Shown piece by piece: positions 43,209 to 51,976 of a stretch of DNA of 64,000 bases (position 1 is the first letter of the stretch; each line of letters begins with the position of its first letter). The DNA comes from Celeribacter neptunius (GTDB lineage: Bacteria; Pseudomonadota; Alphaproteobacteria; Rhodobacterales; Rhodobacteraceae), in the NCBI RefSeq assembly GCF_900113955.1, contig NZ_FORH01000001.1, forward strand, positions 63,811 through 127,810. Direction: 5' to 3'. Under the pieces are notes generated by a model, which had not been told where the DNA came from, made no database searches, and worked only from the letters and a program-made list of their open reading frames with translations. Both the position numbers and the translations under genes were made by a program.

Positions 43209-45041
43209 TCACTCCATCGCTTCCAGCTCGTCGATGAAGCCGGAGATCATGCTGAGCCCCTTGTCCCAGAACTTGGGATCGGAGGCGTCCAGGCCGAAGG
43301 GTTTCAACAGCTCGGTGTGATGCTTGGAGCCGCCGGCCTTGAGCATGTCGAAATATTTCTCCTGGAAGCCCTCGGGGCTTTCCTCGAAAGCCGCATAGAG
43401 CGCGTTCACCAGACCGTCGCCAAAGGCATAGGCATAGACGTAGAAGGGCGAATGCACGAAATGCGGGATATAGGACCAATAGGTCTCGTATTCCGGCATG
43501 AATTCGAACGCCGGGCCGAGGCTCTCGCCCTGTACCGACATCCAGATCTCGTTGATCGCCTCGGGCGGCAGCTCGCCACCTTTGCGCGCCTCGTGCAACT
43601 TGCATTCGAAGTCGTAAAAGGCGATCTGGCGCACCACGGTGTTGATCATGTCCTCGACCTTGCCGGCCAGAAGCACCTTGCGCTCGGCCTGGCTCGACGC
43701 TCCCTTCAGGAGTTTCTGGAAGGTCAGCATCTCGCCAAAGACAGACGCGGTTTCAGCCAGCGTCAGCGGCGTGGAGGAGAGAAGCTCGCCCTGATCGGCG
43801 GCCAGCACCTGATGCACCCCGTGGCCCAGCTCATGCGCCAGTGTCATCACATCGCGCTGTTTGCCCAGATAGTTGAGCATGACATATGGATGCGCGTCGG
43901 TGACGGTCGGATGGGCAAAGGCGCCCGGGGCCTTGCCCGGTTTCACGCCGGCGTCGATCCAGCCGCAATCAAAGAAGGGCGCGGCGATCCCGGCCATGCG
44001 CTCGTCAAAGCCCGCATAGGCCTCGAGCACGGTCTCTTTCGCTTCGTCCCAGCCGATCACGCGCTTTTCCTCCAGGGGCAGCGGCGCGTTGCGGTCCCAG
44101 ACCTGCAGCTTGTCGAGGCCCAGCCAGCCGCGTTTCAGCTCGTAATAGCGGTGCGAGAGCTTCGGATAGGCGGCGACCACGGCATCTCTGAGCGCCTGCA
44201 CCACCTCGGGTTCCACGTCATTCGAGAGGTGGCGCCCGGTCTGCGGCGTCGGCATGCCGCGCCATTTGTCCTCGATCTCGCCCATCTTCGCCAGGGTGTT
44301 GTGCACACGGGCGAAAATCTTCTTGTTCTCGCCCAGAACCTTGCCGATCTCGCGGGCCGCGGCTTCGCGGACCGCGCGGTCCGGTTCGGTCATCAAGGTG
44401 GTCGCGGCCTCGATCCCGAGCTCTTCGCCATTCACCTCGAATTTCAGGTCCGCGACGGTCTCGTCAAACAGTTTGTTCCAGGCCGAGGCGCCGACCACCG
44501 ACATGTCGTGTTCGTAGCGCTCGAGCTCGTCGGAGAGCTGATAGGGGCGCATCTTGCGCATGCGTTCAAAGATCGGCCGGTAGCGCGAAAGATCCGGGTG
44601 GGTGAGCACCTGTTCGATCTTCTCCTCCGGGATGCGGTTCACCTCGAGCGAGAAAAATACCAGGGGTGCTGTGAAATTGGTGATCTTGTCCTGAATGTCG
44701 GAATAGAATTTCGCCCGCTCGCCATCGACCGTGTTCTGGTAGTAGAGAAGCCCGGCAAAGGAACCGAGACGCCCGGCGACCTGGGAAATCCGCTCATTGC
44801 GCAGGATGCATTCATACATGCCGTCGCCATCGAGATCGGCGAGCTTGCCCTCGTAGTCATGGGCAAAGCTGTTGCAGGCCTCTTCGAGCCAGTCGAGATC
44901 GCGTTTGACCTCGGGTGCATCGGTGGCAGGGTAGAGATCGGTGAGGTCCCAGTCCGGCAGGTCCCCGAACTCTCCGCCACCGCTCGCCGGGGCTGCGTCG
45001 AAAACCGGTTTGGGGCCAAAGCCCGGCATGCTGAACCGCAT
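43209..45041 (-). CDS. pepF: Oligoendopeptidase F (M3 family)
   Basis: Zinc metallopeptidase cleaving oligopeptides in the cytoplasm. The 610-residue protein has the catalytic helix AHELGHGVHQ (HExxH, about 400) and the downstream Glu in LAETASVFGEML (about 429). PepF and clade 3 M3 family patterns run through the rest. ATG at 45041 has AGGAGA seven bases upstream. The hydrolase gene that follows upstream on the same strand is about 75 bp away. Confidence 0.94.
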   Translation of the reverse strand: MRFSMPGFGPKPVFDAAPASGGGEFGDLPDWDLTDLYPATDAPEVKRDLDWLEEACNSFAHDYEGKLADLDGDGMYECILRNERISQVAGRLGSFAGLLYYQNTVDGERAKFYSDIQDKITNFTAPLVFFSLEVNRIPEEKIEQVLTHPDLSRYRPIFERMRKMRPYQLSDELERYEHDMSVVGASAWNKLFDETVADLKFEVNGEELGIEAATTLMTEPDRAVREAAAREIGKVLGENKKIFARVHNTLAKMGEIEDKWRGMPTPQTGRHLSNDVEPEVVQALRDAVVAAYPKLSHRYYELKRGWLGLDKLQVWDRNAPLPLEEKRVIGWDEAKETVLEAYAGFDERMAGIAAPFFDCGWIDAGVKPGKAPGAFAHPTVTDAHPYVMLNYLGKQRDVMTLAHELGHGVHQVLAADQGELLSSTPLTLAETASVFGEMLTFQKLLKGASSQAERKVLLAGKVEDMINTVVRQIAFYDFECKLHEARKGGELPPEAINEIWMSVQGESLGPAFEFMPEYETYWSYIPHFVHSPFYVYAYAFGDGLVNALYAAFEESPEGFQEKYFDMLKAGGSKHHTELLKPFGLDASDPKFWDKGLSMISGFIDELEAME

Positions 45042-45115
45042 CTGATCTCTCCTAAATTCCTTCGGTTAAGAACAGATAGGGGCTTATCCCGGCGGATGCA
45101 AAGCCTCAGGCGGAT

Positions 45116-46069
45116 TCAGGCGGATCGTGATTGAATTTGCGCCGCGAACAGCCCGGCGAGACGGTCGTAGAACATGCGCCGCGTTGCCGGTGTTTCCATC
45201 GGGATCTCGTGCCTTGCGCCCGCCACCTCGACCAGCTCGCAGCTCGGCCAGCGGGCGGCGAGATCGCGCACGGCATTGGTGTTGACGATTTTCTCGTCGC
45301 GCCCGAGAAAACACAGCACCGGCACATCGGGCAGGGGATGGGCATGGGCCCAGTCGTTTTCCGCGATCGCCTCGGTCACCCAATGCGACGATGGCCCGCC
45401 CAGCGACAGGTCGGGCTGGGCCAGCACCTGATCGGTCATGTAATCGAACATGTCACGATCAGAGGTCAGAAGATTGTCCTCGAACCCGTGCCAGATCATG
45501 TAGCTTTCGGCTTTGGTGCCGGGCGCCCGCGTGTTCTGCAGTCCCAGCGCGTGAAACACCGGCGAGACGAAACGCACCAGCAGCTTTTGGAGGGGAGAGA
45601 GGCCGATGCCCCACATCGGCGCGGAAAATCCCGCGGCGAGGAACGGCTTGCCCTCGATCAGGGCGCGGATGCCGATGGCGCCGCCCATCGAGTGACCGAT
45701 GATGAACCAGGGTTTCGGCATCGCCCTGGCCTCGGCCAGCGCAATCACCGCGTCCAGATCTTTCTGATAATCGGCGAAATCCTCGACATGGCCGATCCGG
45801 CGGTCTTTGAGCAAGCGATCCGCGATGCCCTGTCCGCGCCAGTCGATGGCGAGGCTGGCAAAGCCGCGGGCGGCGAAATCCGCCGCCCCACGGCCGTATT
45901 TTTCAACGCATTCGGTGCGTCCGGGCAGGATGAACACCGTGCCTTTGGCGCCCTCTTTCGGCCAGAGCCCCGCACGAATGCGCACCCCGTCCGTTGTCGT
46001 CAGCCAATAGGCTTCACCCGTGTCGGGGCCATCGGCAATATCGGCGAAATAGGGGGCGCGTTCGGTCAT
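45116..46069 (-). CDS. Alpha/beta hydrolase (lysophospholipase/PldB-like)
   Basis: Serine hydrolase of 317 residues without signal peptide. Signatures: FILPGRTECVEKYG (about 48-61), DWRGQG (about 78), nucleophile GHSMGG (Ser about 124) and a late ARHEIPMET (His about 290). The pattern fits the serine aminopeptidase S33/monoglyceride lipase group often named lysophospholipase L2. Substrate unknown. It ends about 75 bp before the pepF start and is likely co-transcribed. Confidence 0.87.
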   Translation of the reverse strand: MTERAPYFADIADGPDTGEAYWLTTTDGVRIRAGLWPKEGAKGTVFILPGRTECVEKYGRGAADFAARGFASLAIDWRGQGIADRLLKDRRIGHVEDFADYQKDLDAVIALAEARAMPKPWFIIGHSMGGAIGIRALIEGKPFLAAGFSAPMWGIGLSPLQKLLVRFVSPVFHALGLQNTRAPGTKAESYMIWHGFEDNLLTSDRDMFDYMTDQVLAQPDLSLGGPSSHWVTEAIAENDWAHAHPLPDVPVLCFLGRDEKIVNTNAVRDLAARWPSCELVEVAGARHEIPMETPATRRMFYDRLAGLFAAQIQSRSA

Positions 46070-46132
46070 AAGAAAAGTCTTTCGATGAAATCGGTTAAAT
46101 TCCGACTTACCCTAGGCTCTCTTGGTTGGGAA

Positions 46133-46423
46133 TCAAGCCAGCGCTGAACCCAGCTGCATCGCCATGCCCATGTCGCCATCGACCGAGAGCTTGCCCTGCA
46201 TGAAGGCGGCGGTCGGGTTGATCTCGCCCTCGATCATGCCCTGGAAGGTCTCGAGATCGGCGGTGAGCGTGACATCGGCCTCATCATCGGCCGCACGCAC
46301 GCCGTCGCCATCGACGACGATGGCGCCTTCGCCTTCGATCACGAATTTCGCCACGCCGGCGGCAAAGCCACCTTCGATTTTTTCGGACAGGGCCTCGACG
46401 GCTTTGGTGATGATATCGCTCAT
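46133..46423 (-). CDS. SCP2 sterol-binding domain protein
   Basis: A protein of 96 residues that consists of an SCP2 fold: VAKFVIEGEGAIVVDGD, VTLTADLETFQGMIEGEINPTAAFMQGKLSVDGDMGMAMQLG. These small proteins bind lipids or acyl chains. ATG at 46423 has GGAGA nine bases upstream; a longer in-frame start is rejected. It is divergent from the TPR protein gene. Confidence 0.88.
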   Translation of the reverse strand: MSDIITKAVEALSEKIEGGFAAGVAKFVIEGEGAIVVDGDGVRAADDEADVTLTADLETFQGMIEGEINPTAAFMQGKLSVDGDMGMAMQLGSALA

Positions 46424-46532
46424 GTGTTTTCTCCGGTTGTCTGGCCGCCATATTGTCCGAAAACGCTCCGAACGGGTGCCACGCATTTGTGACTATGAAC
46501 ATGGGGGCCATCTGGCTACAATCCAGAGTGTT

Positions 46533-47090
46533 ATGAAAGGATTGCGACAGTTTCTCAAATGTGCCGTTACGTTCGGGCTGATTTTTGCCGGAACCACCGC
46601 TTTTGCGGGGTCGAACGCGCGGCTTGATGAGCTGTTCGGGCAATTGTCCGGGGCTGATCCTTTCGATGCCGGGCGGATCGAAAGCGAGATCGCGCTGGAA
46701 ATGGCGCGCTCAGGCTCGGATTCCATGGATCTGTTGTTGGAACGCGGTCGCATGGCGCTCGAGGCCGGCGATATCTCTGGTGCGATCGGCCATCTCACCG
46801 CGCTCGTGGATCATGCGCCCGAGTTTACCGAAGCCTATAACACCCGCGCCACCGCCTATTTCATGGCCGGTCTCTACGGGCCCGCGCTCAAGGATATCGG
46901 CCAGGTGCTGACCCGTGAGCCGCGCCATTTCGGCGCGCTTTCGGGCCTGGCGCTGATTCTCGAGGACACGGGGGATGCGCCCCGCGCGCTCGAGGTGCTT
47001 TTGAAAATTCAGGAGATCCATCCGAATATGGAAGGCCTCGCGGACCGCATCGCGCGTCTTCAACTGGCGCTCGAGGGCACGGCGCTCTAA
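46533..47090 (+). CDS. Secreted tetratricopeptide-repeat protein
   Basis: A protein of 185 residues with a signal peptide (about 1-25, ending TTAFA) and three or four TPR motifs (about 65-170; AIGHLTALVDHAPEFTEAYNTRATAYF and RALEVLLKIQEIHPNMEGLADRI). It probably acts as a periplasmic protein-interaction scaffold. The start at 46533 is chosen because it begins the signal peptide; the frame extends upstream without sense. Helicase gene follows after 41 bp. Confidence 0.8.
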   Translation: MKGLRQFLKCAVTFGLIFAGTTAFAGSNARLDELFGQLSGADPFDAGRIESEIALEMARSGSDSMDLLLERGRMALEAGDISGAIGHLTALVDHAPEFTEAYNTRATAYFMAGLYGPALKDIGQVLTREPRHFGALSGLALILEDTGDAPRALEVLLKIQEIHPNMEGLADRIARLQLALEGTAL

Positions 47091-47131
47091 AACTCTCAAA
47101 GCGACTCGAAAAGACCAAGAAGGCGAAGCTG

Positions 47132-50023
47132 ATGACGGGCATGACCGGTCGGATCACGGCGGTGCTCGGCCCCACCAATACCGGCAAAACCCATTACGCG
47201 ATCGAGCGGATGCTGGCCTATCGCACCGGCGTCATCGGCCTGCCTTTGCGGCTTCTGGCGCGCGAGGTCTATGACCGCATTGTGGCCGCGCGCGGGCCGT
47301 CGGTGGTGGCGCTGGTGACCGGCGAAGAGCGGATCGTGCCGCCGCGCGCGCAATATTGGGTCTGCACCGTCGAGGCCATGCCCACCGGCATGGGCGCGGA
47401 TTTTCTCGCGGTCGACGAAATTCAGCTCTGCGCGGATCCGGAGCGCGGCCATGTCTTTACCGACCGGCTGCTCCATGCCCGCGGCACCCATGAGACCCTG
47501 TTCATGGGCTCGGATTCGATGCGGGGCGTGATCGCCCAGCTGGTGCCCAAGGCGCAGTTCATGCAGCGCGATCGCTTTTCGCGGCTGACCTATGCAGGTT
47601 CGAAAAAGATAAGCCGTATGCCGCCACGCGCGGCAATCGTCGGGTTTTCTGTTGATGATGTCTATGCCATCGCCGAGCTTTTGCGGCGCCAAAAAGGTGG
47701 TGCGGCGGTGGTCATGGGTGCGCTCAGCCCGCGCACCCGCAACGCTCAGGTCGAAATGTATCAAAACGGCGATGTCGATTATCTCGTCGCCACCGATGCC
47801 ATCGGCATGGGGCTCAATCTCGACGTCACCCACGTTGCCTTTTCCTCGACGGTGAAATTCGACGGCCGCCGGATGCGCTATCTTGCGCCCAATGAGCTGG
47901 CCCAGATCGCCGGCCGGGCAGGGCGCTATCAGACCGATGGCACATTTGGTGTGACCGGCGAGGCGGAACCTTTCGAGGAAGAGGTGATCGAAGCCATTGA
48001 AGAGCATCGCTTCACCCCGCTGAAGAAACTCAACTGGCGCAATTCCCGGCTCGAATTCGGTTCTGTTGACCGGCTGATCGCCTCGCTCGAGATGGCGCCC
48101 AAGGATGCCAATCTGGTCAAGGCGCGCGAGGCCGACGATCTGCAGGCGCTGAAGACGCTCTCGGATCTGAAATCCGTGCGGCCTCGGCTCAGGGGCGCCA
48201 AGGATGTCCGGCTGTTGTGGGATGTCTGCCGCATTCCCGATTTTCGGGGAATCAGCCACGGCGAACATACATCGCTTCTGGAACGGATTTTCGAGTTCCT
48301 GCATGAATATGGCCGGGTGCCGGACGATTGGCTGGCCCAGCAGATCAAGCGCATCGATCATACCCAGGGCAATATCGATACCCTGTCTAAAAGACTCGCC
48401 TATATCCGCACTTGGACTTATGTTGCGCAGCGAGAAAACTGGGTCGATGACGAAAGCCATTGGCGCGGCGCGACCCGCGCTGTAGAAGACCGACTGTCGG
48501 ATGCGCTGCATGGTGCTCTGACGCAGAGATTTGTTGACCGGCGGACGAGCGTGCTCCTTCGGCGGCTCAAGCAGAAGGAGGGCCTTGTGGCCATTGTGAA
48601 CGACAAAGGTGAAGTGACGGTTGAGGGCGAATTCGTCGGCCGTCTTGAAGGGTTCCGCTTTCAGCAGGACAAATCCGCGACTCCCGATGAGGCCAAGACG
48701 CTGGCTCAGGCGGCGATGGCGGCTCTGGCGCCGGAATTCAGCCTGCGCGCAGACCGGTTCTACAACGCACCGGACACCGAGATGGATTTCACCGAACAGG
48801 GTGGTCTGATGTGGGGTGAGCATGCCGTGGGCAAGCTGGTGGCGGGCGATGACGCTCTGAAACCGCGCGCCGTGGCCTTTGTCGACGATGGCGTCGCTCA
48901 GGATGTGGTGGACAAGGTCCAGCGCCGTCTGCAGCATTTCATCGACCGCAAGATCGCAACCTTGTTCGAACCGCTGCTGAACATGTCGCGGGACGAGACC
49001 CTGACCGGGCTGGCGCGGGGCTTTGCCTTCCGTCTGGTCGAGAACCTCGGGGTGATCCCGCGCGATCAAGTGGCCCATGAGGTCAAGGAACTGGATCAGG
49101 ACGCCCGTGGCGCGCTGCGCAAACATGGCGTGCGCTTCGGTCAGTACACGATTTTCATGCCGCTTCTGTTGAAGCCGGCGCCGACCCGTCTGCGTCTGCT
49201 CTTGTGGGCGCTGAACGCCAAGTTCGACACCTTCCCCGACAGCCCGCCGCCGGGTCTGGTGACCATTCCGGCCATGGTGGATGCGCCGGAAGGCTATTAC
49301 GCCATGTCCGGTTATCGCCTGTCCGGTCAGCGCGCGATCCGCATCGACATGCTGGAACGTCTCGCCGACCTGCTGCGCTCTCAGGACAGCCGTGGTGGGT
49401 TTGAGGCCAACCCGGACATGCTGTCGATCACCGGCATGACGCTCGAGCAATTTGCCGACCTGATGGGCGGCATGGGCTACAAGGGTGAGAAGGGCGAGCG
49501 CGTCAAAGTCAAAGCCGTCGATCAGGTGATCGAAGCGGAGGCTGCGCCGTCCGAGACCCCCGACGAGGCCGCTGCCGATCTTTCCGGCGTTGCCGCCGAG
49601 ATCCCGGATGAGGGCGAAGCGCCGTCTGCCGAGATCGCCGAGCCGGCGCCGAGCGAGGATGAAGCCGCGCAGTTTGCCGAGACCGAGACTCCCGAGGGTC
49701 AGGCCGCGGATGCCGGTCTGAACGAGACCGAGATGGAGGTGTTCTACACCTTCACCTGGGGGGGCAACCGGGGCGGCAATCGGAATGCCGGTCGTGGCCC
49801 GCGTCGTGAGGGCGGGGATCGTCCGCAGGGCAAGAAAGGCGGCGGCAAACCGCAGGGCAAGAAAGGCGGCAAGCCGCGTCGTGACGGTGGCCGGGATGGC
49901 GGCAAGGGGCAGGGCGGCAACCAGCCCAAGACCTTCTCCGCCAAACCGCCGCGCAAGGAAAAGCCGATCGATCCGGACAACCCCTTCGCCGCCGCGCTCA
50001 TGGGGCTGAAGGACAAGAAGTAA
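47132..50023 (+). CDS. Suv3-like superfamily 2 helicase
   Basis: Putative RNA helicase of 963 residues related to mitochondrial Suv3. Motifs: Walker A GPTNTGKTH (about 13-21), DEIQ (about 93), GSDS and the C-terminal helicase domain with ATDAIGMGLNLDV (about 225) and QIAGRAGRYQTDGTFG (about 258). A long alpha domain follows, then an acidic linker (about 795-865) and a Gly/Arg/Lys-rich tail (about 870-940), ending PDNPFAAALMGLKDKK. The tail suggests RNA binding. The S4-domain gene begins directly after its stop. A role in RNA turnover is inferred from the family. Confidence 0.88.
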   Translation: MTGMTGRITAVLGPTNTGKTHYAIERMLAYRTGVIGLPLRLLAREVYDRIVAARGPSVVALVTGEERIVPPRAQYWVCTVEAMPTGMGADFLAVDEIQLCADPERGHVFTDRLLHARGTHETLFMGSDSMRGVIAQLVPKAQFMQRDRFSRLTYAGSKKISRMPPRAAIVGFSVDDVYAIAELLRRQKGGAAVVMGALSPRTRNAQVEMYQNGDVDYLVATDAIGMGLNLDVTHVAFSSTVKFDGRRMRYLAPNELAQIAGRAGRYQTDGTFGVTGEAEPFEEEVIEAIEEHRFTPLKKLNWRNSRLEFGSVDRLIASLEMAPKDANLVKAREADDLQALKTLSDLKSVRPRLRGAKDVRLLWDVCRIPDFRGISHGEHTSLLERIFEFLHEYGRVPDDWLAQQIKRIDHTQGNIDTLSKRLAYIRTWTYVAQRENWVDDESHWRGATRAVEDRLSDALHGALTQRFVDRRTSVLLRRLKQKEGLVAIVNDKGEVTVEGEFVGRLEGFRFQQDKSATPDEAKTLAQAAMAALAPEFSLRADRFYNAPDTEMDFTEQGGLMWGEHAVGKLVAGDDALKPRAVAFVDDGVAQDVVDKVQRRLQHFIDRKIATLFEPLLNMSRDETLTGLARGFAFRLVENLGVIPRDQVAHEVKELDQDARGALRKHGVRFGQYTIFMPLLLKPAPTRLRLLLWALNAKFDTFPDSPPPGLVTIPAMVDAPEGYYAMSGYRLSGQRAIRIDMLERLADLLRSQDSRGGFEANPDMLSITGMTLEQFADLMGGMGYKGEKGERVKVKAVDQVIEAEAAPSETPDEAAADLSGVAAEIPDEGEAPSAEIAEPAPSEDEAAQFAETETPEGQAADAGLNETEMEVFYTFTWGGNRGGNRNAGRGPRREGGDRPQGKKGGGKPQGKKGGKPRRDGGRDGGKGQGGNQPKTFSAKPPRKEKPIDPDNPFAAALMGLKDKK

Positions 50024-50422
50024 GTGGAAAAGCGGGAGACCATCCGTCTCGACAAGTGGCTGTGGTATGCCCGCTTTTTCAAAACCCGCGGGCTGGCGGC
50101 GAAAGTCGTCACCGGCGGCCATGTGCGGGTGAACTCGGCCAAGGTCGCGAAAGCCGCGACCTCGGTGGGGCCGGGTGATGTGCTCACCTTTCCGCAAGCG
50201 CGTGACATACGTGTGGTCAAAATTTCCGTCTGTGGCACGCGCCGCGGCCCGGCGCCCGAGGCGCAGGGGCTTTATGAGGATTTAAGCCCGCCCGTGTCAC
50301 AAGCGGAGAAACAGGCCAGCGAGGACTATGTTCCTCCTGCGCCGAAGTATGAGGGAAAAGGTCGTCCGACCAAGAAAGATCGTCGCACCGGCCTCCTTTC
50401 CCGCCCAGACATGCTTGATTGA
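50024..50422 (+). CDS. S4-domain RNA-binding protein, Hsp15-like
   Basis: A protein of 132 residues: N-terminal S4 domain (TIRLDKWLWYARFFKTRGLAAKVV and GHVRVNSAKVAKA, about 6-45) and a basic C-terminal tail. Hsp15 rescues stalled 50S subunits bearing nascent chains. Start is GTG, directly after the TAA of the helicase gene, so the two are coupled. The tail, rich in Lys/Arg/Pro, is longer than in E. coli Hsp15. Confidence 0.87.
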   Translation: MEKRETIRLDKWLWYARFFKTRGLAAKVVTGGHVRVNSAKVAKAATSVGPGDVLTFPQARDIRVVKISVCGTRRGPAPEAQGLYEDLSPPVSQAEKQASEDYVPPAPKYEGKGRPTKKDRRTGLLSRPDMLD

Positions 50423-50475
50423 TCTGTCACATGCCTTTAGCAAAGGCGCCAGAGTTTGGATTTGGATGAGCCGAC

Positions 50476-50814
50476 ATGACCTACGTCGTTATCGATAACT
50501 GCATCGCCTGCAAATACACCGACTGTGTGGAAGTCTGCCCCGTGGATTGTTTCTACGAGGGTGAGAACATGCTGGTGATCCACCCGGATGAATGTATCGA
50601 CTGTGGCGTCTGCGAACCGGAATGCCCGGCCGATGCGATCCGCCCGGATACCGAGCCGGATATGGAGAAATGGGTCGAGCTCAACCGCAAATACGCGGAG
50701 CTTTGGCCGGTGATCCTCGAGAAAAAGGATCAGCTGCCCGAGGCCGAGGAGCGCGACGGCGAGAGCGACAAGCTGACGAAATACTTCTCCGAGACGCCGG
50801 GCGAAGGGTCCTGA
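50476..50814 (+). CDS. fdxA: Seven-iron ferredoxin FdxA
   Basis: Electron carrier of 112 residues with a [3Fe-4S] and a [4Fe-4S] cluster. Ligand pattern: [14 protein letters not shown] (about 9-22) and [12 protein letters not shown] (about 41-52), followed by the C-terminal extension typical of FdxA. ATG at 50476. Single transcription unit ended by a hairpin. Confidence 0.95.
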   Translation: MTYVVIDNCIACKYTDCVEVCPVDCFYEGENMLVIHPDECIDCGVCEPECPADAIRPDTEPDMEKWVELNRKYAELWPVILEKKDQLPEAEERDGESDKLTKYFSETPGEGS

Positions 50815-50868
50815 GCCCACCGAGTCTCGCTGCAACTGCACAGGCCGGTGGCACTGATTCGCAGTTTG

Positions 50869-50893
50869 AAAAGGGCCCTTTCGGGGGCCTTTG
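50869..50893 (+). terminator. Terminator of fdxA
   Basis: AAAGGGCCC and GGGGGCCTTT form a hairpin with one mismatch, 55 bp after fdxA, followed by T-rich sequence. Confidence 0.65.
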
Positions 50894-50950
50894 TCATGTT
50901 TGCCGGCGGGCGGAGTGATGTTAAACCGTTGGAATCTCATTAAGCCCCTG

Positions 50951-50975
50951 AAAAACGGAGGCTTATCGCCTCCGG
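50951..50975 (-). terminator. Minus-strand terminator without a matching gene
   Basis: CGGAGGC (50956-50962) and GCCTCCG (50968-50974) form a perfect 7-bp stem, loop five. On the minus strand it is followed by TTTTT. No minus-strand gene lies upstream of it before carD, so it may end an antisense or small RNA. Confidence 0.55.
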
Positions 50976-51273
50976 TAAGGCGCTGTGCTTTCTTTGGGGC
51001 GTTTTTTGTGCTATGATGGGGAAACCATGACAGGACATATCGACCTCAAGCCCCTTAAGCTGCGCTTTTCCGGGGATTGAGTTTTTCGCGCCAAATTTCC
51101 GGTCGTAAGCGCTTTTGAAAAGGTGTTTTGCGGCGTTTCTCGCAGGTTTTGTGTGTGCCTGAGAGAAGGTTGAGAAAGGCGGCGGAGGCTGAGAAAGAAG
51201 GCCGAGAAAGTCGGGATGCGACTGACTGTATCGCGTATAAACGGTTCGCCCCGTGTGAGGAAAAAAGCTGCAA

Positions 51274-51783
51274 ATGAGCAAGACCAAGAAATCCGAATTC
51301 CGCCCCAATGATTTCGTTGTTTACCCGGCCCATGGGGTTGGCAAGATCATGTCGATCGAAGAACAGGAAATCGCGGGCATGTCCCTCGAACTTTTCGTCA
51401 TCGCGTTCGAAAAGGACAAGATGACCCTGCGTGTGCCGACCAACAAGGCGGTGGAGTCCGGGCTGCGCTCGCTGTCGTCGCCCGATGTGGTGCAGGACGC
51501 GATGAAGACGCTCAAGGGCAAGGCCAAGGTGAAGCGCGCCATGTGGTCCCGCCGGGCTCAGGAATATGAGCAGAAGATCAACTCCGGCGATCTCATCGCC
51601 ATTGCCGAAGTGGTGCGTGACCTGCATCGCAGCGACGATCAGCGCGAGCAGAGCTATTCCGAGCGTCAGCTCTACGAAGCCGCGCTCGACCGGCTGACCC
51701 GCGAAGTCGCCGCCGTTTCCGGCTCCGACGAGGCGGATGCCCAGAAGAAAGTCAGCGATGTTCTGGTGAGCCGCGCCGCCTGA
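51274..51783 (+). CDS. carD: CarD family transcriptional regulator
   Basis: RNA polymerase beta-subunit-binding regulator that stabilises open complexes, notably at rRNA and stress promoters. The 169-residue protein has the N-terminal RID domain (FVVYPAHGVGKIMSIEEQEIAG, about 14-35; LRVPTNKAVESGLR, about 53) and a helical C-terminal DNA-binding domain (about 75-165, MWSRRAQEYEQKI). ATG at 51274 has GAGGAAAA upstream. An isolated gene. Confidence 0.95.
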   Translation: MSKTKKSEFRPNDFVVYPAHGVGKIMSIEEQEIAGMSLELFVIAFEKDKMTLRVPTNKAVESGLRSLSSPDVVQDAMKTLKGKAKVKRAMWSRRAQEYEQKINSGDLIAIAEVVRDLHRSDDQREQSYSERQLYEAALDRLTREVAAVSGSDEADAQKKVSDVLVSRAA

Positions 51784-51806
51784 TTGCGCCGCAAACGCGT
51801 TTGATG

Positions 51807-51839
51807 AAACCGTCGTGGGGGAGACCTCGCGGCGGTTTT
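51807..51839 (+). terminator. Terminator of carD
   Basis: AACCGTCG and CGGCGGTT (51808-51815 and 51830-51837) form an 8-bp stem with one G-U pair, followed by TTTT, 23 bp after carD. Confidence 0.75.
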
Positions 51840-51927
51840 GCTTTGCCGCTCCGCGCGTCTTGCCGCGCGTTCTGCGGTTCGTCTTGCCGATCCGGCCGAT
51901 CACAGGGAAACGCGGCTGTTTGCCATA

Positions 51928-51958
51928 AAAAAAGCCCGCCGATCTGGCGGGCCTTTTC
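51928..51958 (-). terminator. Terminator of valS
   Basis: On the minus strand GCCCGCC and GGCGGGC (51947-51953 and 51935-51941) form a 7-bp stem, loop five, followed by a run of seven T. It lies 19 bp after the valS stop. Confidence 0.92.
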
Positions 51959-51976
51959 ATGTCTCTGGGAGCGATT

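Larger units (their letters stand above)
50815..51273. other. 459-bp intergenic region upstream of carD
   Basis: Contains the terminator of fdxA, a minus-strand terminator-like hairpin (50951-50975), and a purine-rich leader in which GAGAAAG recurs four times between about 51160 and 51215. No protein gene is seen. The region must hold the carD promoter; the stretch about 51225-51245 (TATCGCGTATAAACGG) is AT-rich and may contain it. Confidence 0.5.

Noticed and set aside
43188-45134. 648-codon plus-strand frame
   Set aside because: Antisense shadow of pepF with no recognisable domain.
46122-46532. N-terminal extension of the TPR protein
   Set aside because: It is antisense to the SCP2 gene; the signal peptide starts at 46533.
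47096-50197. 1033-codon minus-strand frame
   Set aside because: Antisense shadow of the helicase gene, a usual effect of high third-position GC.
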